Positions 1 through 9,855 of a DNA stretch of 64,000 nucleotides are shown piece by piece (within the stretch, counting starts at the first letter, position 1; each line of letters begins with the position of its first letter). The stretch is from Macrothele yani (taxonomy: Eukaryota > Arthropoda > Arachnida > Araneae > Macrothelidae). The position numbers and the translations under genes are program-made. The stretch is taken from assembly GCA_039090855.1 (NCBI GenBank), contig CM076990.1:195243232-195307231 (forward strand), written 5' to 3'. The notes below the pieces were generated by a model. That model had not been told where the DNA came from. It was given only the letters and a program-made list of their open reading frames with translations, and ran no database searches.

Positions 1-443
1 CTGCCATGCTTTTGAATTTCATCCACCCATTTCCCACATGGTCTTCTTCTGAGTCTTTTCCTGTCCCTTGGTATCCAGTCTAAAACTTTGGTTGTCCGTC
101 GCTGGTCTGTTCTTCTGGAATCTGTCCAGCCCATTGCCATTTCAGTGATTTTACTCTGATCACAATGACTTCCACTCTTGTCATTTTCCTGATTCAGGAG
201 TTCCTCTTCTTATCTTTCCCATTCACTGAAACATGCATTTTCCCATGCTTCTTTCAATTGTGTGTAGCCTATGTATGTCCATTTTTAGACAAGGTCCATG
301 TCTCTGCTTCATATGTAAGAACTGGAACGATGTATTGGTTAAAAACTTTTCTTTTAAGACATAATGACATATTACCCTTGAAAATTGTACTGTTTCTCCC
401 AAAAGTTCTCCAATCAAGTTTTATATACCGATTAATTTCTTCA
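1..443 (-). pseudogene. RTE-A LINE, C-terminal part (split copy, 3' side)
   Basis: Reverse-strand translation gives the C-terminal region of an RTE-type LINE protein, including FGRNS-IFK, LCLKRKVF and a degraded Y-AETWTL motif shared with the better copy at 29993-31624. Frameshifts and substitutions break it. The copy runs off the left edge, so its 3' end is not seen. It stops at about 443, inside the equivalent of the GHIDEEINRR segment. The same element resumes at 1688 after an RTE-B LINE, with only about 28 nt of RTE-A missing at the junction. Known: RTE LINEs encode an endonuclease and reverse transcriptase. Only post-RT sequence is present here. Confidence 0.85.
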
Positions 444-1687
444 AATTTTTGCATTGCACATGATGATTGAAAAGTATCTGGCTGTTGGTGAGAAAGTTTT
501 TATTGCCTTCATAGATTTAGAGAAAGCTTACCACAAAGTAAATAAGACACTTTTATGGAATTGAATAAATATGGTGTTATTGGGAATCTACTTAATAGTG
601 TAAAAGTCATGTATGCTGGCAGTAGAGCTTGTGTACGAGTGAATGGTATTTTATCAAAATGGTTTTCTATTGGTGCAGGTGTCAGACAAGGTTGTATAAT
701 GTCACCATGGCTGTTTAATATATTTATGGATGCTTGTATGTGATGCCAAAATAGATGATACTGGTTTATGTCTTGGTGATATCTATGTGTGCAGATTGCT
801 GTATGCTGATGACACTGTCCTGTTAGCAGAGAGCAAAAGTGAGTTGCAGAGTATGTTGTCCCGGATGTACGAAGTTTGCATGATATTCAAACTGAGTATA
901 AATAAGGGAAAAACCAAAGTTATGGTTTTTGAGTGAGGAACTGGTAGTACTGAATGTAATACACAGACCAGGTGAATGAGTCTTTGCATTTAGGAAGCAT
1001 GTTTGACAGAGAGAACAAATTGGATGGTGAAATTAGTAGGAGAATGAATTCTTCATTAAAAGTCATAGCTGCCTTGGGAGGCTTTTACAGGAATGATGGG
1101 TTCTCAAGGGTGTCCCGAATGGCTGTGTGTGAAAGTGTAATTGTTCCTACTTTAATGTATGGCAGTGAAACCTGGGTGCTACAGAAGAAACATAGGAGTC
1201 GTTTGTGTGCTAGAGAAATGCGTTACTTACAGGGGGTTTGTGGCAAGACACATTCTGATTGTGTGAGGAATGAAGATGTGTTGCAGTTGTGTAATGTGAA
1301 ACAAAATGTTGTTAGCAAAGTGGAGACTAATATTCCTAAGTGGTTTGGACACGTTAAAAGAATGAGTGATAAGATGCTTACAAAGAACATTTTTCAGCCC
1401 AAGTGGCAGGAAGAAAAGGCAGAGGAAGGCCAAGAAAGTCATGAAAGGATCAGATTCAGGAGTGTCTGCATAAGAAAAAGATTATGAGTATGAAGTATAG
1501 AAATAAGGTCCTGTGTACGGCATGTGATGAGTGTCAGTGAAACCCAAGTTGTATGTTAAGATCACTGTAAATGGGGAAATTTGATATGGCAAAAGTAAGT
1601 AAATAATGAGTTAAAATTTTGTCAGGTAGTTTGTATTTCTTTGAGGAGCTAACCTCTGAATCTCAGAGAACAGCTTAGTGATATGTA
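444..1687 (+). pseudogene. RTE-B LINE, 5'-truncated reverse transcriptase and C-terminus
   Basis: Plus-strand frames read in order MMIEKYLAVG and EKAYHKVNK (RT palm start), VRQGCIMSPWLFN, LLYADDTVLLAES (catalytic YADD), SINKGKTKVMVFE, YGSETWVLQKK and FGHVKRMSDKML. This is the family of endonuclease/RT proteins often annotated in invertebrates as 'craniofacial development protein 2-like'. Frames shift at least near 560, 735 and 935, so it is dead. The 3' UTR (about 1600-1687) contains GGAGCTAACCTCTGAATC, shared with the copies at 2981-3903 and 36945-40700. It lies in opposite orientation inside the RTE-A copy that flanks it, so it is the younger insertion. Confidence 0.88.
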
Positions 1688-2090
1688 TGCCCAAGGTAAA
1701 TCTAGGTATCTGTTGCCTCCAGATTTTCCCCATCAATCGATAAATCTTCATTTCTTGTAAAAGCATTATACTTCAGTTTTGTTTTTTGAAAGTTAATTTT
1801 TAATCCCACTTCTTTACTGTTTTCAGCAAGTCTCTGGATAATAACTCTGAAGGAGTAGTTGCAAAAATGACTATGTCATCATGAAAATGTAGGTGAGTTA
1901 AATAATCTCCATTAATCTTGATACCCTTGTTTTTCCAGTTCATTAATTGAAAGATATCTTGCAGTGTGGCATTGAAGAGTTTGGGAGATATGATATCACC
2001 TTGTCTTACTCCATTCCCAATTTTTATTGGTGTTGTATCCTCAAATATTGGAACCTTTCCCATACGCATACACACAGTCAAATCTGTGTA
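1688..2090 (-). pseudogene. RTE-A LINE, RT-domain part (split copy, 5' side)
   Basis: The continuation of the RTE-A copy at 1-443. Reverse-strand translation contains IKIGNGVRQGDIISPKLFNA and then INGDYLTHLHF-DDIVIFA. The latter is the RT catalytic box; the alanine of FADD is changed here (FHDD). The left edge reads like the GQQI/TYVYL region, which directly follows the missing 28 nt after position 443. The copy fades near 2090 after MRMGKVPIFED. No start codon or endonuclease is present. Confidence 0.8.
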
Positions 2091-2640
2091 CTGTGGAAAA
2101 TTTTCTTAGTCCCTTCAGTGTGCAAAGTGGAAATATGTTTAACATGAAAATGGAAAAACGATCTGATACACTTAAAAAGAAAAATCTCAATGCGGAAATT
2201 TCAAGTTTCATCATTCCATAATCACACAAGAAGAAGACATTTTTGTAATGCAATTTTTTTTCTCCATGTTATTGATGAAGTTGGGAAATGCAGTAAAAGG
2301 GCCTAGTCATAGGGATTTGCATTGACCAAATGAGGAGGAGCTCTGGAGATTAACACATAGATAAGCAAATGACTCTCTTCCCCTTTCTTCTTAAACTGGT
2401 TTCAACCCCACTCTTCTTTACTCTCTCAGTGTGTCTAAATAAGAAGGATTAGCTACTGGTTGAGTGCAAAGGGAATGCTGCGGTAAAGCACACATTAACT
2501 AGTGCAAGTGCCAGAACAACAAAAAATGCTATGATGCATTCTGTGGAAAGCGGGAATTCCACGATTTCAACAGGAGGGCTAATCACTTGATAGTTTAATT
2601 TTTTTTAAAAGTTGGTCTTTTACTGCACTTCCATTTTATT
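2091..2640. other. No supported gene
   Basis: AT-rich sequence without a convincing reading frame or repeat match. It may hold the 5' flank or terminal inverted repeat of the pogo/Tigger relic that starts around 2641, but I could not identify paired ends. Confidence 0.4.
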
Positions 2641-2980
2641 TGGGTCATAGGAAAGAAATCTGAGCCATCATGGCTAGCAAAAGTTGACTAGTGTATAATT
2701 CACTGTCTCTTGAGCCAAAAAAATTTAATTGAGTCAAGTGAAAAAAGTGAGAAAATGTTAAAGTACGGGGGCTGTGTGAGATGTTCAAATGTGGCAAAGC
2801 ACAGATGTACAAAACTTTGAAATAAAAGAAAGTGTGGAAAGAGAATGGATAGAAGGTGTGACTTATCAGAAGAAGAAACAGAAAATAGGGAACAAGGATC
2901 TGGATAATTTAGTTTGGAAGTGGTTTACCGATGCCCGAGCCCAAAACTCACCCATGTCTGGTTCCATTTTGCAATCTAAG
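2641..2980 (+). pseudogene. pogo/Tigger-like transposase, N-terminal DNA-binding part
   Basis: Plus-strand translation with several frame breaks gives VRGLCEMFKCGKAQMYKTLK, which fits the helix-turn-helix (Psq/CENP-B) part, then DLDNLVWKWFTDARAQNSPM and SGSILQSK, typical of the second CENP-B-type HTH domain of pogo/Tigger transposases. The frame is cut at 2980 by an RTE-B LINE, and the same protein continues at 3916. A 12-bp target duplication (2969-2980 and 3904-3915) marks the cut. Known: Tigger transposases are related to CENP-B and move DNA by cut and paste. This copy is inactive. Confidence 0.75.
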
Positions 2981-3903
2981 AATACATACATACATACATA
3001 TATCATTCAGCTGTTCTCTAGAATTCAGAGGTTAGCTCCTCAAAGAAAGACCATCTGCCAAGTAAACATTTAACCCCTTCAGTGGTTAATGGAACAGTTG
3101 AATCTTTGAATTAACCATTCCATTAATCCCCTCATTTGGCCAACATATGAACTACTTTCAAATTAGTAAAATGGGCCCAGAAAAGTTTCGTGCGGGAACA
3201 CATTGAGCACTAAACAGACCGTGGAAATCTTCCGGGATAGAACAGTGCGGTCAGTAGAGCTAGCCCCGGAATTTTTCCGGGCATACCACTTAAGAGGTTA
3301 ACTGATAGAACTAGAATTTACTTACTGTTAGTGTACCAAATGTCTCCATTTACAACGATCTTGGCACCCAACTCAAACTTCACTGACATCCATCACACGT
3401 CTCACACAAGACCTTTTGTGCTTCATGCTCATAATCTTTTTATCATGCAGACATTCCTGAATCGGGTCCTAACATGGTTTCCTTGGCCTTCCTCTACCTT
3501 TCTTCCCTGCCACTTGGGCTGAAAAAATTCTCTTAGTCAGCACTTCATCACTCATTCTTTCAACATGGCCAGACCATATAAGAATATTAGTCGCCACCTT
3601 ACTAAAAATATTTTATCTCACATTACACATCTGCAACACATCTCCATTCCTCACATGATCAGAGCATGTCTTATCTCCTCCCCCTCACCCATAAGTAACA
3701 CATCTCCCTAGCATACAAACGACTCCTATGTCTTTACTCCAGGTTTCACTGCCATACATCAAAGTAGAAACAGTTACACTTTCATGTACAACCATTCAGG
3801 ATTCTCTTAAAAATCCATCATTCCTGTGAAATTCTCCTAAGGCAGCTATGACTTTCATTGAAGAATTCACGTGCCTACTAATTTCGCCATCTACTTCACC
3901 GTC
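2981..3903 (-). mobile_element. RTE-B LINE, 5'-truncated insertion with 12-bp target duplication
   Basis: Minus-strand 3' end of the RTE-B family. It has a CATA-type tail (TATG on its own strand), the conserved 3' UTR, then C-terminal coding sequence that parallels 1000-1600 with many stops. The flanks carry TTGCAATCTAAG at 2969-2980 and 3904-3915, a perfect 12-bp duplication. This fits target-primed integration and sets the insertion limits exactly. The target is the pogo/Tigger transposase relic. A TTAA-type MITE lies in its 3' UTR at 3074-3297. Confidence 0.88.
3074..3297. mobile_element. piggyBac-type MITE (224 bp, TTAA target)
   Basis: TTAA occurs directly at both edges (3070-3073 and 3298-3301). 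The ends are imperfect inverted repeats: CCCCTTCAGTGGT on the left, and the complement of the right end reads CCTCTTAAGTGGT. There is no coding capacity. When it is removed, the RTE-B 3' UTR closes up. TTAA duplication is the hallmark of piggyBac-superfamily transposition, so this is inferred to be a non-autonomous relative. Confidence 0.7.
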
Positions 3904-3915
3904 TTGCAATCTAAG

Positions 3916-4720
3916 GAAGAGAACATAAGAAAAAATCCTTTCAAAGCATCTAATGGGTGATTACTAAGTTTCAAAAGCAGACACAGTATTTCTTTCAAAA
4001 TGCTTTGCAGTGAAGAAAAAGATGGTGACATTTGTACTATGACCTCATCAAAAAACACTCTTCAAAGCTTGAACCAAAGTTATGAACTAAAAAACATTTT
4101 CAATGGTGATGAAACTGGATTATTTTTAGAGCACTTCAAACTAACACACTGGCATGCACATGTGAAAAATGCGTAGGGGGTAAACATTTGAAGGAATGTC
4201 TCACCATATTTTTGTGCTGCAGCATGACAGGTGATGCAGAAAAGCCAATTACTGGAAAAGCAGCAGAACCTAGGTGTTTTAAGACTATCAGCATTAAGGA
4301 ACTGCTGGTAATCTGGAAATCGAACAAAAGATCATGGGTGACTGCTAGGTTAATGGAAGAATGGCTTCATGGTTTCAACAACAGGATGAAATGACAGAAA
4401 AGTCCCTTTTTTTTTTTTTTTTTTTTTTTTTTTCATGAATAACACTATCTGTCATTTCCATATCAATCTATCAAATGTTAAATTGGCATTTTCGCTGAGA
4501 ACACTACTTCAGTGACTCGGCTTCTTGATCAAGGAGTTATTTACACCTTAACACCATGAAGCCAAAATACGGGCAGCTGCTTTTGTAAACCTTGATAGCT
4601 ACCATGGATGCATGTCAGAATGCATCAGAATTACTGTATTATTTGGAATACAATGCTATATTCAAATTTTTTAAATTATTATAGAATACAATAAGACTTC
4701 CCCTTATTTTTTGAGAAAAA
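3916..4720 (+). pseudogene. pogo/Tigger-like transposase, DDE catalytic part
   Basis: This continues the transposase cut at 2980. Translation reads LLSFKSRHSISFK, then YELKNIFNGDETGLF, the first catalytic Asp box of pogo DDE transposases. A frameshift follows, then EKCVGGKHLKECLTIFL, EPRCFKTISIKELLV and LMEEWLHGFNNRMK. After a 27-nt T run (4407-4433), LLDQGVIYTLTP resembles the usual LDQGII box near the second and third acidic residues. Multiple frameshifts and stops make it a relic. No terminal inverted repeats could be paired, so the element ends are uncertain. Confidence 0.78.
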
Positions 4721-6028
4721 TTTAAGAAAAATAAAATAAAATAAAATGGCGTTTTAAAGATTTTTATTAAGAAAAAATTTAGTTTTTATGCATAAAAACT
4801 GGAGCTTATGAATCATCAAATCTTTATGATTTATGAACTTATCAATGTATGATATCACTGATGAAAGCAACATAGAGGAACATCGTTCAGTTCATCAGCC
4901 AGTGGCATACATGTGTTGCAAGATTTGCCTGCATCTTCAGGTAGTCAATGGCCTTCATTATTGGTTCAGATGGTCATCCTTGCCACATGGCTGATGTGTC
5001 GAAGTACAACAGCCGTGGTCGAAGTATGTTGGCATTCTATGGTATATAAACAACTCCTGGGAACAGGAATTGCTTTTTTTTTTAAATCTAAAGCTTTGCC
5101 GAGAACAGTTCGAAATAAAAAATATCGTCAAAGAAGCATATGTGCTGCCCTCTGCACGTTGTTGGCGAACAGCAAGGAAGCGAGTGACAGGAACTTAGCG
5201 AAAGATCGTCAAGTGCCACCACATGATCTGTCAGATAGAGTGGCATTTTCTGTTGTAAACTGCAAATAAAAGTATGCTCCTGCCAAGCAAAATTTGCCCG
5301 TTTCATGAACGAATTTTTTCAAAACTTATGACTCCACAGTATGTTATGTGAATGAATAAGATTTTTGTATTTTGTCTACAAAAGTTCTGCATAAACCAAA
5401 GAATTTGCAGCAGCAATAATAATGCTGGTGCTAATGCTTTTACACTCCCAGTTTGCTGGTGGATGTCTTAAGTCTCTGTTGTGATGATTTGTGCTGAGAT
5501 GTAGTTCTTTCCCTTCTTTTTCTACCACTTTGTTTTTTAAATGAATTATAATAGTCCTTCTATGTCCATTTCTATTTCAGATTACTATATATAACATATG
5601 AGGTATGTGTTTAAACCATTGGCAGACTGACGATCCATGAATGTCACTGGAAGTTAATTTTGAGTGGCCCACTTTGAGAAAAATGATCAAAGCCCCTCTC
5701 CCCTCCAATAGTTATGTCAGCATCATTGTTTACTATTTAAACATCTTTTCAGCACAAGTCTACCAATCATTGAGGCTCTTTTTTTTTTTAGGCTATAGTA
5801 TTTAACATTTACCCTTTTTCCTGGACACACCGCAACTCCAGTAAAATTTAGTGTAAGGAAAAATTACTTCTGTTGCTGAAAAGCAACACATTTTTCCTGA
5901 GAGAGACTGTAGAAGACTTAATTTCATTCTTATGAATTTTGTTGCAATAACTGAATTCAAGATTTGTAATAGTTTCTTCGGTTTCAGTGAAAACGGAAAT
6001 CCAAATGTGCCGAAAATTAATTTGTTTT
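4721..6028. other. No supported gene; one possible micro-exon
   Basis: Low-complexity AT-rich sequence (AAAATAAAATA near 4730) and unassigned unique sequence. The only feature of interest is a 22-nt segment (5581-5602) flanked by strong acceptor and donor sequences, described as a finding. No reading frame resembles a known family. Confidence 0.4.
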
Positions 6029-7089
6029 AATAATCTAAAGCTACTTATGGGATTTTACTAGGAAATTTTTTCTTTAATAGCAAATTTTCGGAGAAAACTC
6101 TTCTCCTTCTTCAGGCTGTCTTGTTGTCACTTTTTCCTTGTCACTATCACGGTTACGGTTTACTTTGACGGTTACGGTTTACTTTGACGGTTACGGTTAA
6201 CCTTGACGGTTTAGGTTATTTTTCAACAAATCCTGCCAGATGTTAGGCAGGGAAAATCCTTTGCAGTCATTGATGATGGAATTTTGATTTTTCTCAATCT
6301 CTATTCCTTCTTTCAGTTTTCTTTTTTGGAAATTGCTTTGGAAACTGATTACTTTAAGGGAATTCCAATCCAGGCTGTGCCCAGTTTCTCTAACATGCCT
6401 ATCTAATCCAGTCTTGTTGGAGCAATTTTTTTATAGCTGCTTTATGCTCAGCTATACGAGTTTCTAGTCTGCAACCTGTTTCACCTATGTAAGATAGTCC
6501 ACAACTACAATTTACTTCATAAACTACTCCTTGCATTTTTAAAATATCTTCTTCTCTTTGAACTATTTTAGGGAAAAAATTTTTAACTTTGTTCTCTAAA
6601 CTTGGAGCTAGCCTAATATTGTATTTTTTTTTTTTACTAATTCTCTTTAAAGCCTCAAATAAACCTTTGTGATAAGAAATTTTTCTAGTGAATTTTACTT
6701 GTTGCTTTTGTGGGTTCTTCGTACCATTAAAATTCAGAAGCCTCTCAATTTCTTCTTTAGGATAGTTATTCTCTGCAAGTATGACTTTAAGTTCTTCTTT
6801 TTGGGCTTCTTTTTTATCTGCAGTAGAAACTATTTTATTAATTTTTTCTAAAAACTGACTTGCTACATTTTTCTTAATAGAAACTGGGTGATACGAATTG
6901 AAATCCAGTAGTCTTTTTGTATTCATTGGTTTTTTATACCAACTAGTGAGGAATTTTTCATCTTCATAATAGATAGTAATATCTAAGAAGTTTATTCTTC
7001 TTTCTTTTTGAAGTTCAATAGTGAACTTAAGGGAATCATCTAATTCATTGAATGAGTCTAGAATTCTTTCTGGAACAATTTCTGAGCTA
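6029..7089 (-). pseudogene. Penelope-like element PLE1: RT C-terminus and GIY-YIG endonuclease
   Basis: Minus-strand translation of one long frame (7163-6399) gives FLDITIYYEDEKFLTSWYKK and LLDFNSYHP, the end of a Penelope RT domain. It continues with a linker and VVYEVNCSCGLSYIGETG plus RIAEHK, the GIY-YIG-like endonuclease with its Cys-X-Cys. The protein is truncated at the N-terminus; the RT catalytic box is absent. Downstream (6140-6230) are three copies of a 19-bp unit beginning CGGTTACGG. The first 736 nt (6029-6764) are repeated in inverted orientation at 7090-7804, so the element sits in a large palindrome. Confidence 0.88.
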
Positions 7090-7804
7090 TCTAAAGAAGA
7101 AATTGAGAGACTTCTGAATTTTAATGGTACGAAGAACCCACAAAAGCAACAAGTAAAATTCACTAGAAAAATTTCTTATCACAAAGGTTTATTTGAGGCT
7201 TTAAAGAGAATTAGTAAAAAAAAAAAAAATACAATATTAGGCTAGCTCCAAGTTTAGAGAACAAAGTTAAAAAATTTTTCCCTAAAATAGTTCAAAGAGA
7301 AGAAGATATTTTAAAAATGCAAGGAGTAGTTTATGAAGTAAATTGTAGTTGTGGACTATCTTACATAGGTGAAACAGGTCGCAGACTAGAAACTCGTTTA
7401 GCTGAGCATAAAGCAGCTATAAAAAATTGCTCCAACAAGACTGGATGAGATAGGCATGTTAGAGAAACTGGGCACAGCATGGATTGGAATTCCCTTAAAG
7501 TAATCAGTTTCCAAAGCAATTTCCAAAAAAGAAAACTGAAAGAAGGAATAGAGATTGAGAAAAATCAAAATTCCATCATCAATGACTGCAAAGGATTTTC
7601 CCTGCCTAACATCTGGCAGGATTTGTTGAAAAATAACCTAAACCATCAAGGTTAACCGTAACCGTCAAAGTAAACCGTAACCGTGATAGTGACAAGGAAA
7701 AAGTGACAACAAGACAGCCTGAAGAAGGAGAAGAGTTTTCTCCGAAAATTTGCTATTAAAGAAAAAATTTCCTAGTAAAATCCCATAAGTAGCTTTAGAT
7801 TATT
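7090..7804 (+). pseudogene. PLE1 inverted second copy: GIY-YIG endonuclease arm
   Basis: The mirror arm of 6029-6764. Translation gives EEIERLLNFNGTKNPQKQ, YEVNCSCGLSYIGETG, LAEHKAAIKNC and RHVRETGHSMDWNSLKV, with a frameshift at the A-run near 7220 and a TGA near 7446. It has two rather than three of the 19-bp CGGTTACGG units. The arms differ by scattered substitutions, so the duplication is not an assembly mirror. Known: Penelope-like elements are often found as tandem or inverted partial copies. Confidence 0.85.
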
Positions 7805-8479
7805 AATTCAATTAAACTAGGAAGCCATTTCTCAACATGAGCTTTATTCAATTAATTTGTTTCAAGACCGACCTATCATTAATAAAATAATTACAAAGAA
7901 AATTGAGTGTCCAGAATTTTAGTGCAAGTTTATAAAGTGAGAGAAATATTAAAAAATGCAAAAATTAATATTTATTTAATTACTTTCAACTGGAAAAAAT
8001 ATTTTTGCTGTAGTTGAAGCAGACTTCTTAAAACTATAATTCAAGAATTCATGTAACTGGAAGGCCCAAAAAGTAGTAAATCAGATGCAGATCTCATACA
8101 AAAAGAGGGGGAAGGAAAGTATATACATATTAAAAGCAGCAACCCCAAAATTTCGCCGTATGTGAACCTCAGTGCATTAACATACACAATGATTTTCGAG
8201 TTTCTATCCCAGACTAAAGATAGCATATTTGATTAGATTGTATTGATTACTCAACTACAATATGCAAAAATGGACTGACATGATGATATTAGGCCAAATT
8301 AACAAGGCTTAAATTAGGAATTCGAGAAAGGGGAAGGGGGCATACCAAAACAGGGTTTGGCTCATTAGAACATTTGCTACATAAGTTTCTTGTTTTTCAA
8401 AGCCATTCAAGTAAGTGGTAGACAAACTTTGTCTTTTTAGCATTACTTACTTCTACAAGAATATTGAAGTGCAAGTACA
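7805..8479. other. No supported gene
   Basis: AT-rich sequence between the PLE palindrome and the nested mariners. I see no coding frame, paired terminal repeat or RNA-like structure. Confidence 0.4.
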
Positions 8480-8520
8480 TACAACCTACGTCCGGAAAGT
8501 TCCAGGACTGACTACGTGTA

Positions 8521-8662
8521 TGAGGAGATGCTAATAAGTTCTCAGCCTCACCAAGAAGGAAATGGGGTAGAGCCATGAAACTTAAAGACTATTCCACACA
8601 TTCACCCCAACAAAGTTCAACACACTTGGCACAGTGTTTCTGGAGTTTCTTTTAAGCCTTCC

Positions 8663-8697
<35 letters not shown>

Positions 8698-9855
8698 TTG
8701 AAGTCTGATCACTCAAATACTGCTTTGCTGTTGATATCACCTCTGAATTATTCAAAAAATGCTTCCCTTTGAAACTTTTTTTAAGGTTTGGAAACAGGAA
8801 ATAGTCTGATGGAGCAAGGTCTGGTGAGTAGAGTGGATGGTCTATGCACTTAAACCCCGATCCCTCAAAACATCCATTCTCTTGCCAGCATTGTGAGCCA
8901 GCGTATTGTCCTGCAAAAAGATAACACCTTTCTGCAGTGTTCTTTGCATTTTTTCTTTCAACGCCTACTTTAATTGGCACAGCAAATAGGAATAGTATTC
9001 AGCATTAATTGTTTGGCCCTTCAGGAGATAATCAGACAGTAAAACGCCTTCCAAATCCCCAAAAAACTGTTGCCATGACCCTTTTTTACAGACCTTTCAG
9101 TCTTGAATTTCTTTGGCCGTGGAGAACCAAAGTGCCGCCACTGCAGAGGCTGTTGTTTCATCTCTGGATCATGGTGATGTAACCACATTTCATCAAGAGT
9201 GACAAGTTGCTGCAAAATATTATCACCAGATCGCTCAAAATGCTGCAAAATTGATTTTGAAGTATCCACTCTTTTTCATTTCTCATCTGCATTCAAACAT
9301 TTGAGCACCCACTTTGCTGACATCTTCTGCATATCCAAGTGCTCATGATTTACGAACCCAACACATTCCCTGGTAATCTCCAGTGTCTCAGCTATTGTTT
9401 TAGCCGAGATTCGCCGATCTGACAAAATCAAGTCATGAACATGATCAACAATTTTGAGTGTTGTCACTATTGAAGGACTCCCAGATCTTGCTGCATCTTC
9501 AGTCTCAAAGTCTCTACGCTGAAAGTTGACACACCATTTCTTCACAGTGGAATATGAAGGGTACTTGTTACTTAATGTTTGCATCATACACTCACAGATT
9601 TTCTTTGCAGTTTTCTTATGCAGGAACAGAAATTTCACGGCAGCCTGGAGTTCCACATTCAAACATTCAACACTTTGCATTGACATGATTCAGTTTAGGA
9701 GGTCAAACATCTGCAAAAAAAAAAAAAAAAAAGAGCTATTAGTCTGAAAATTGGCACTTTACAGTACAAAAGAATACTCTTTCGAGCTGCAGTGACAAAA
9801 TAATGCTACAATTACAGGAAGTGGGTTAGGCCAAGAACTTTTCAGCATCCCCTCG
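8521..9855 (-). mobile_element. mariner A, complete-length (1335 bp), inserted in element B
   Basis: TA flanks lie at 8519-8520 and 9856-9857. The inverted ends are TGAGGAGATGCTAATAAGTT and, as the complement of the right end, CGAGGGGATGCTGAAAAGTT. The length matches a normal mariner (about 1.3 kb). Removing it restores colinearity between the two arms of element B (TA then ACAGTAGTGGGATAAAA, matching the right arm), so it inserted after B had formed. Confidence 0.9.
8589..9686 (-). pseudogene. mariner A transposase (SETMAR-type mariner)
   Basis: The start MSMQSVECLNVELQAAVKF is followed by an HTH region ending CVNFQRRDFETEDAARSGSP, then VKKGHG, the first acidic box VTLDEMWLHHHDPEMK and SPRPKKF, and finally LYSPDLAPSDYFLFPNLKK, which holds the third catalytic Asp of DD34D mariners. 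Breaks seen are a TGA at 9274-9276 (probably from CGA), a TAG-type stop near 9021, and a frameshift before about 8980. A long A run (8667-8695 on the plus strand) sits where the family has its C-terminal Phe residues, throwing the last CAKCVELCWGECVE segment out of frame. Inactive. Confidence 0.87.

Noticed and set aside
6029..7804. Mirror-image assembly artefact
   Set aside because: The two arms differ by scattered substitutions, by 19-bp repeat number and by indels, so they are diverged copies rather than an artificial palindrome.
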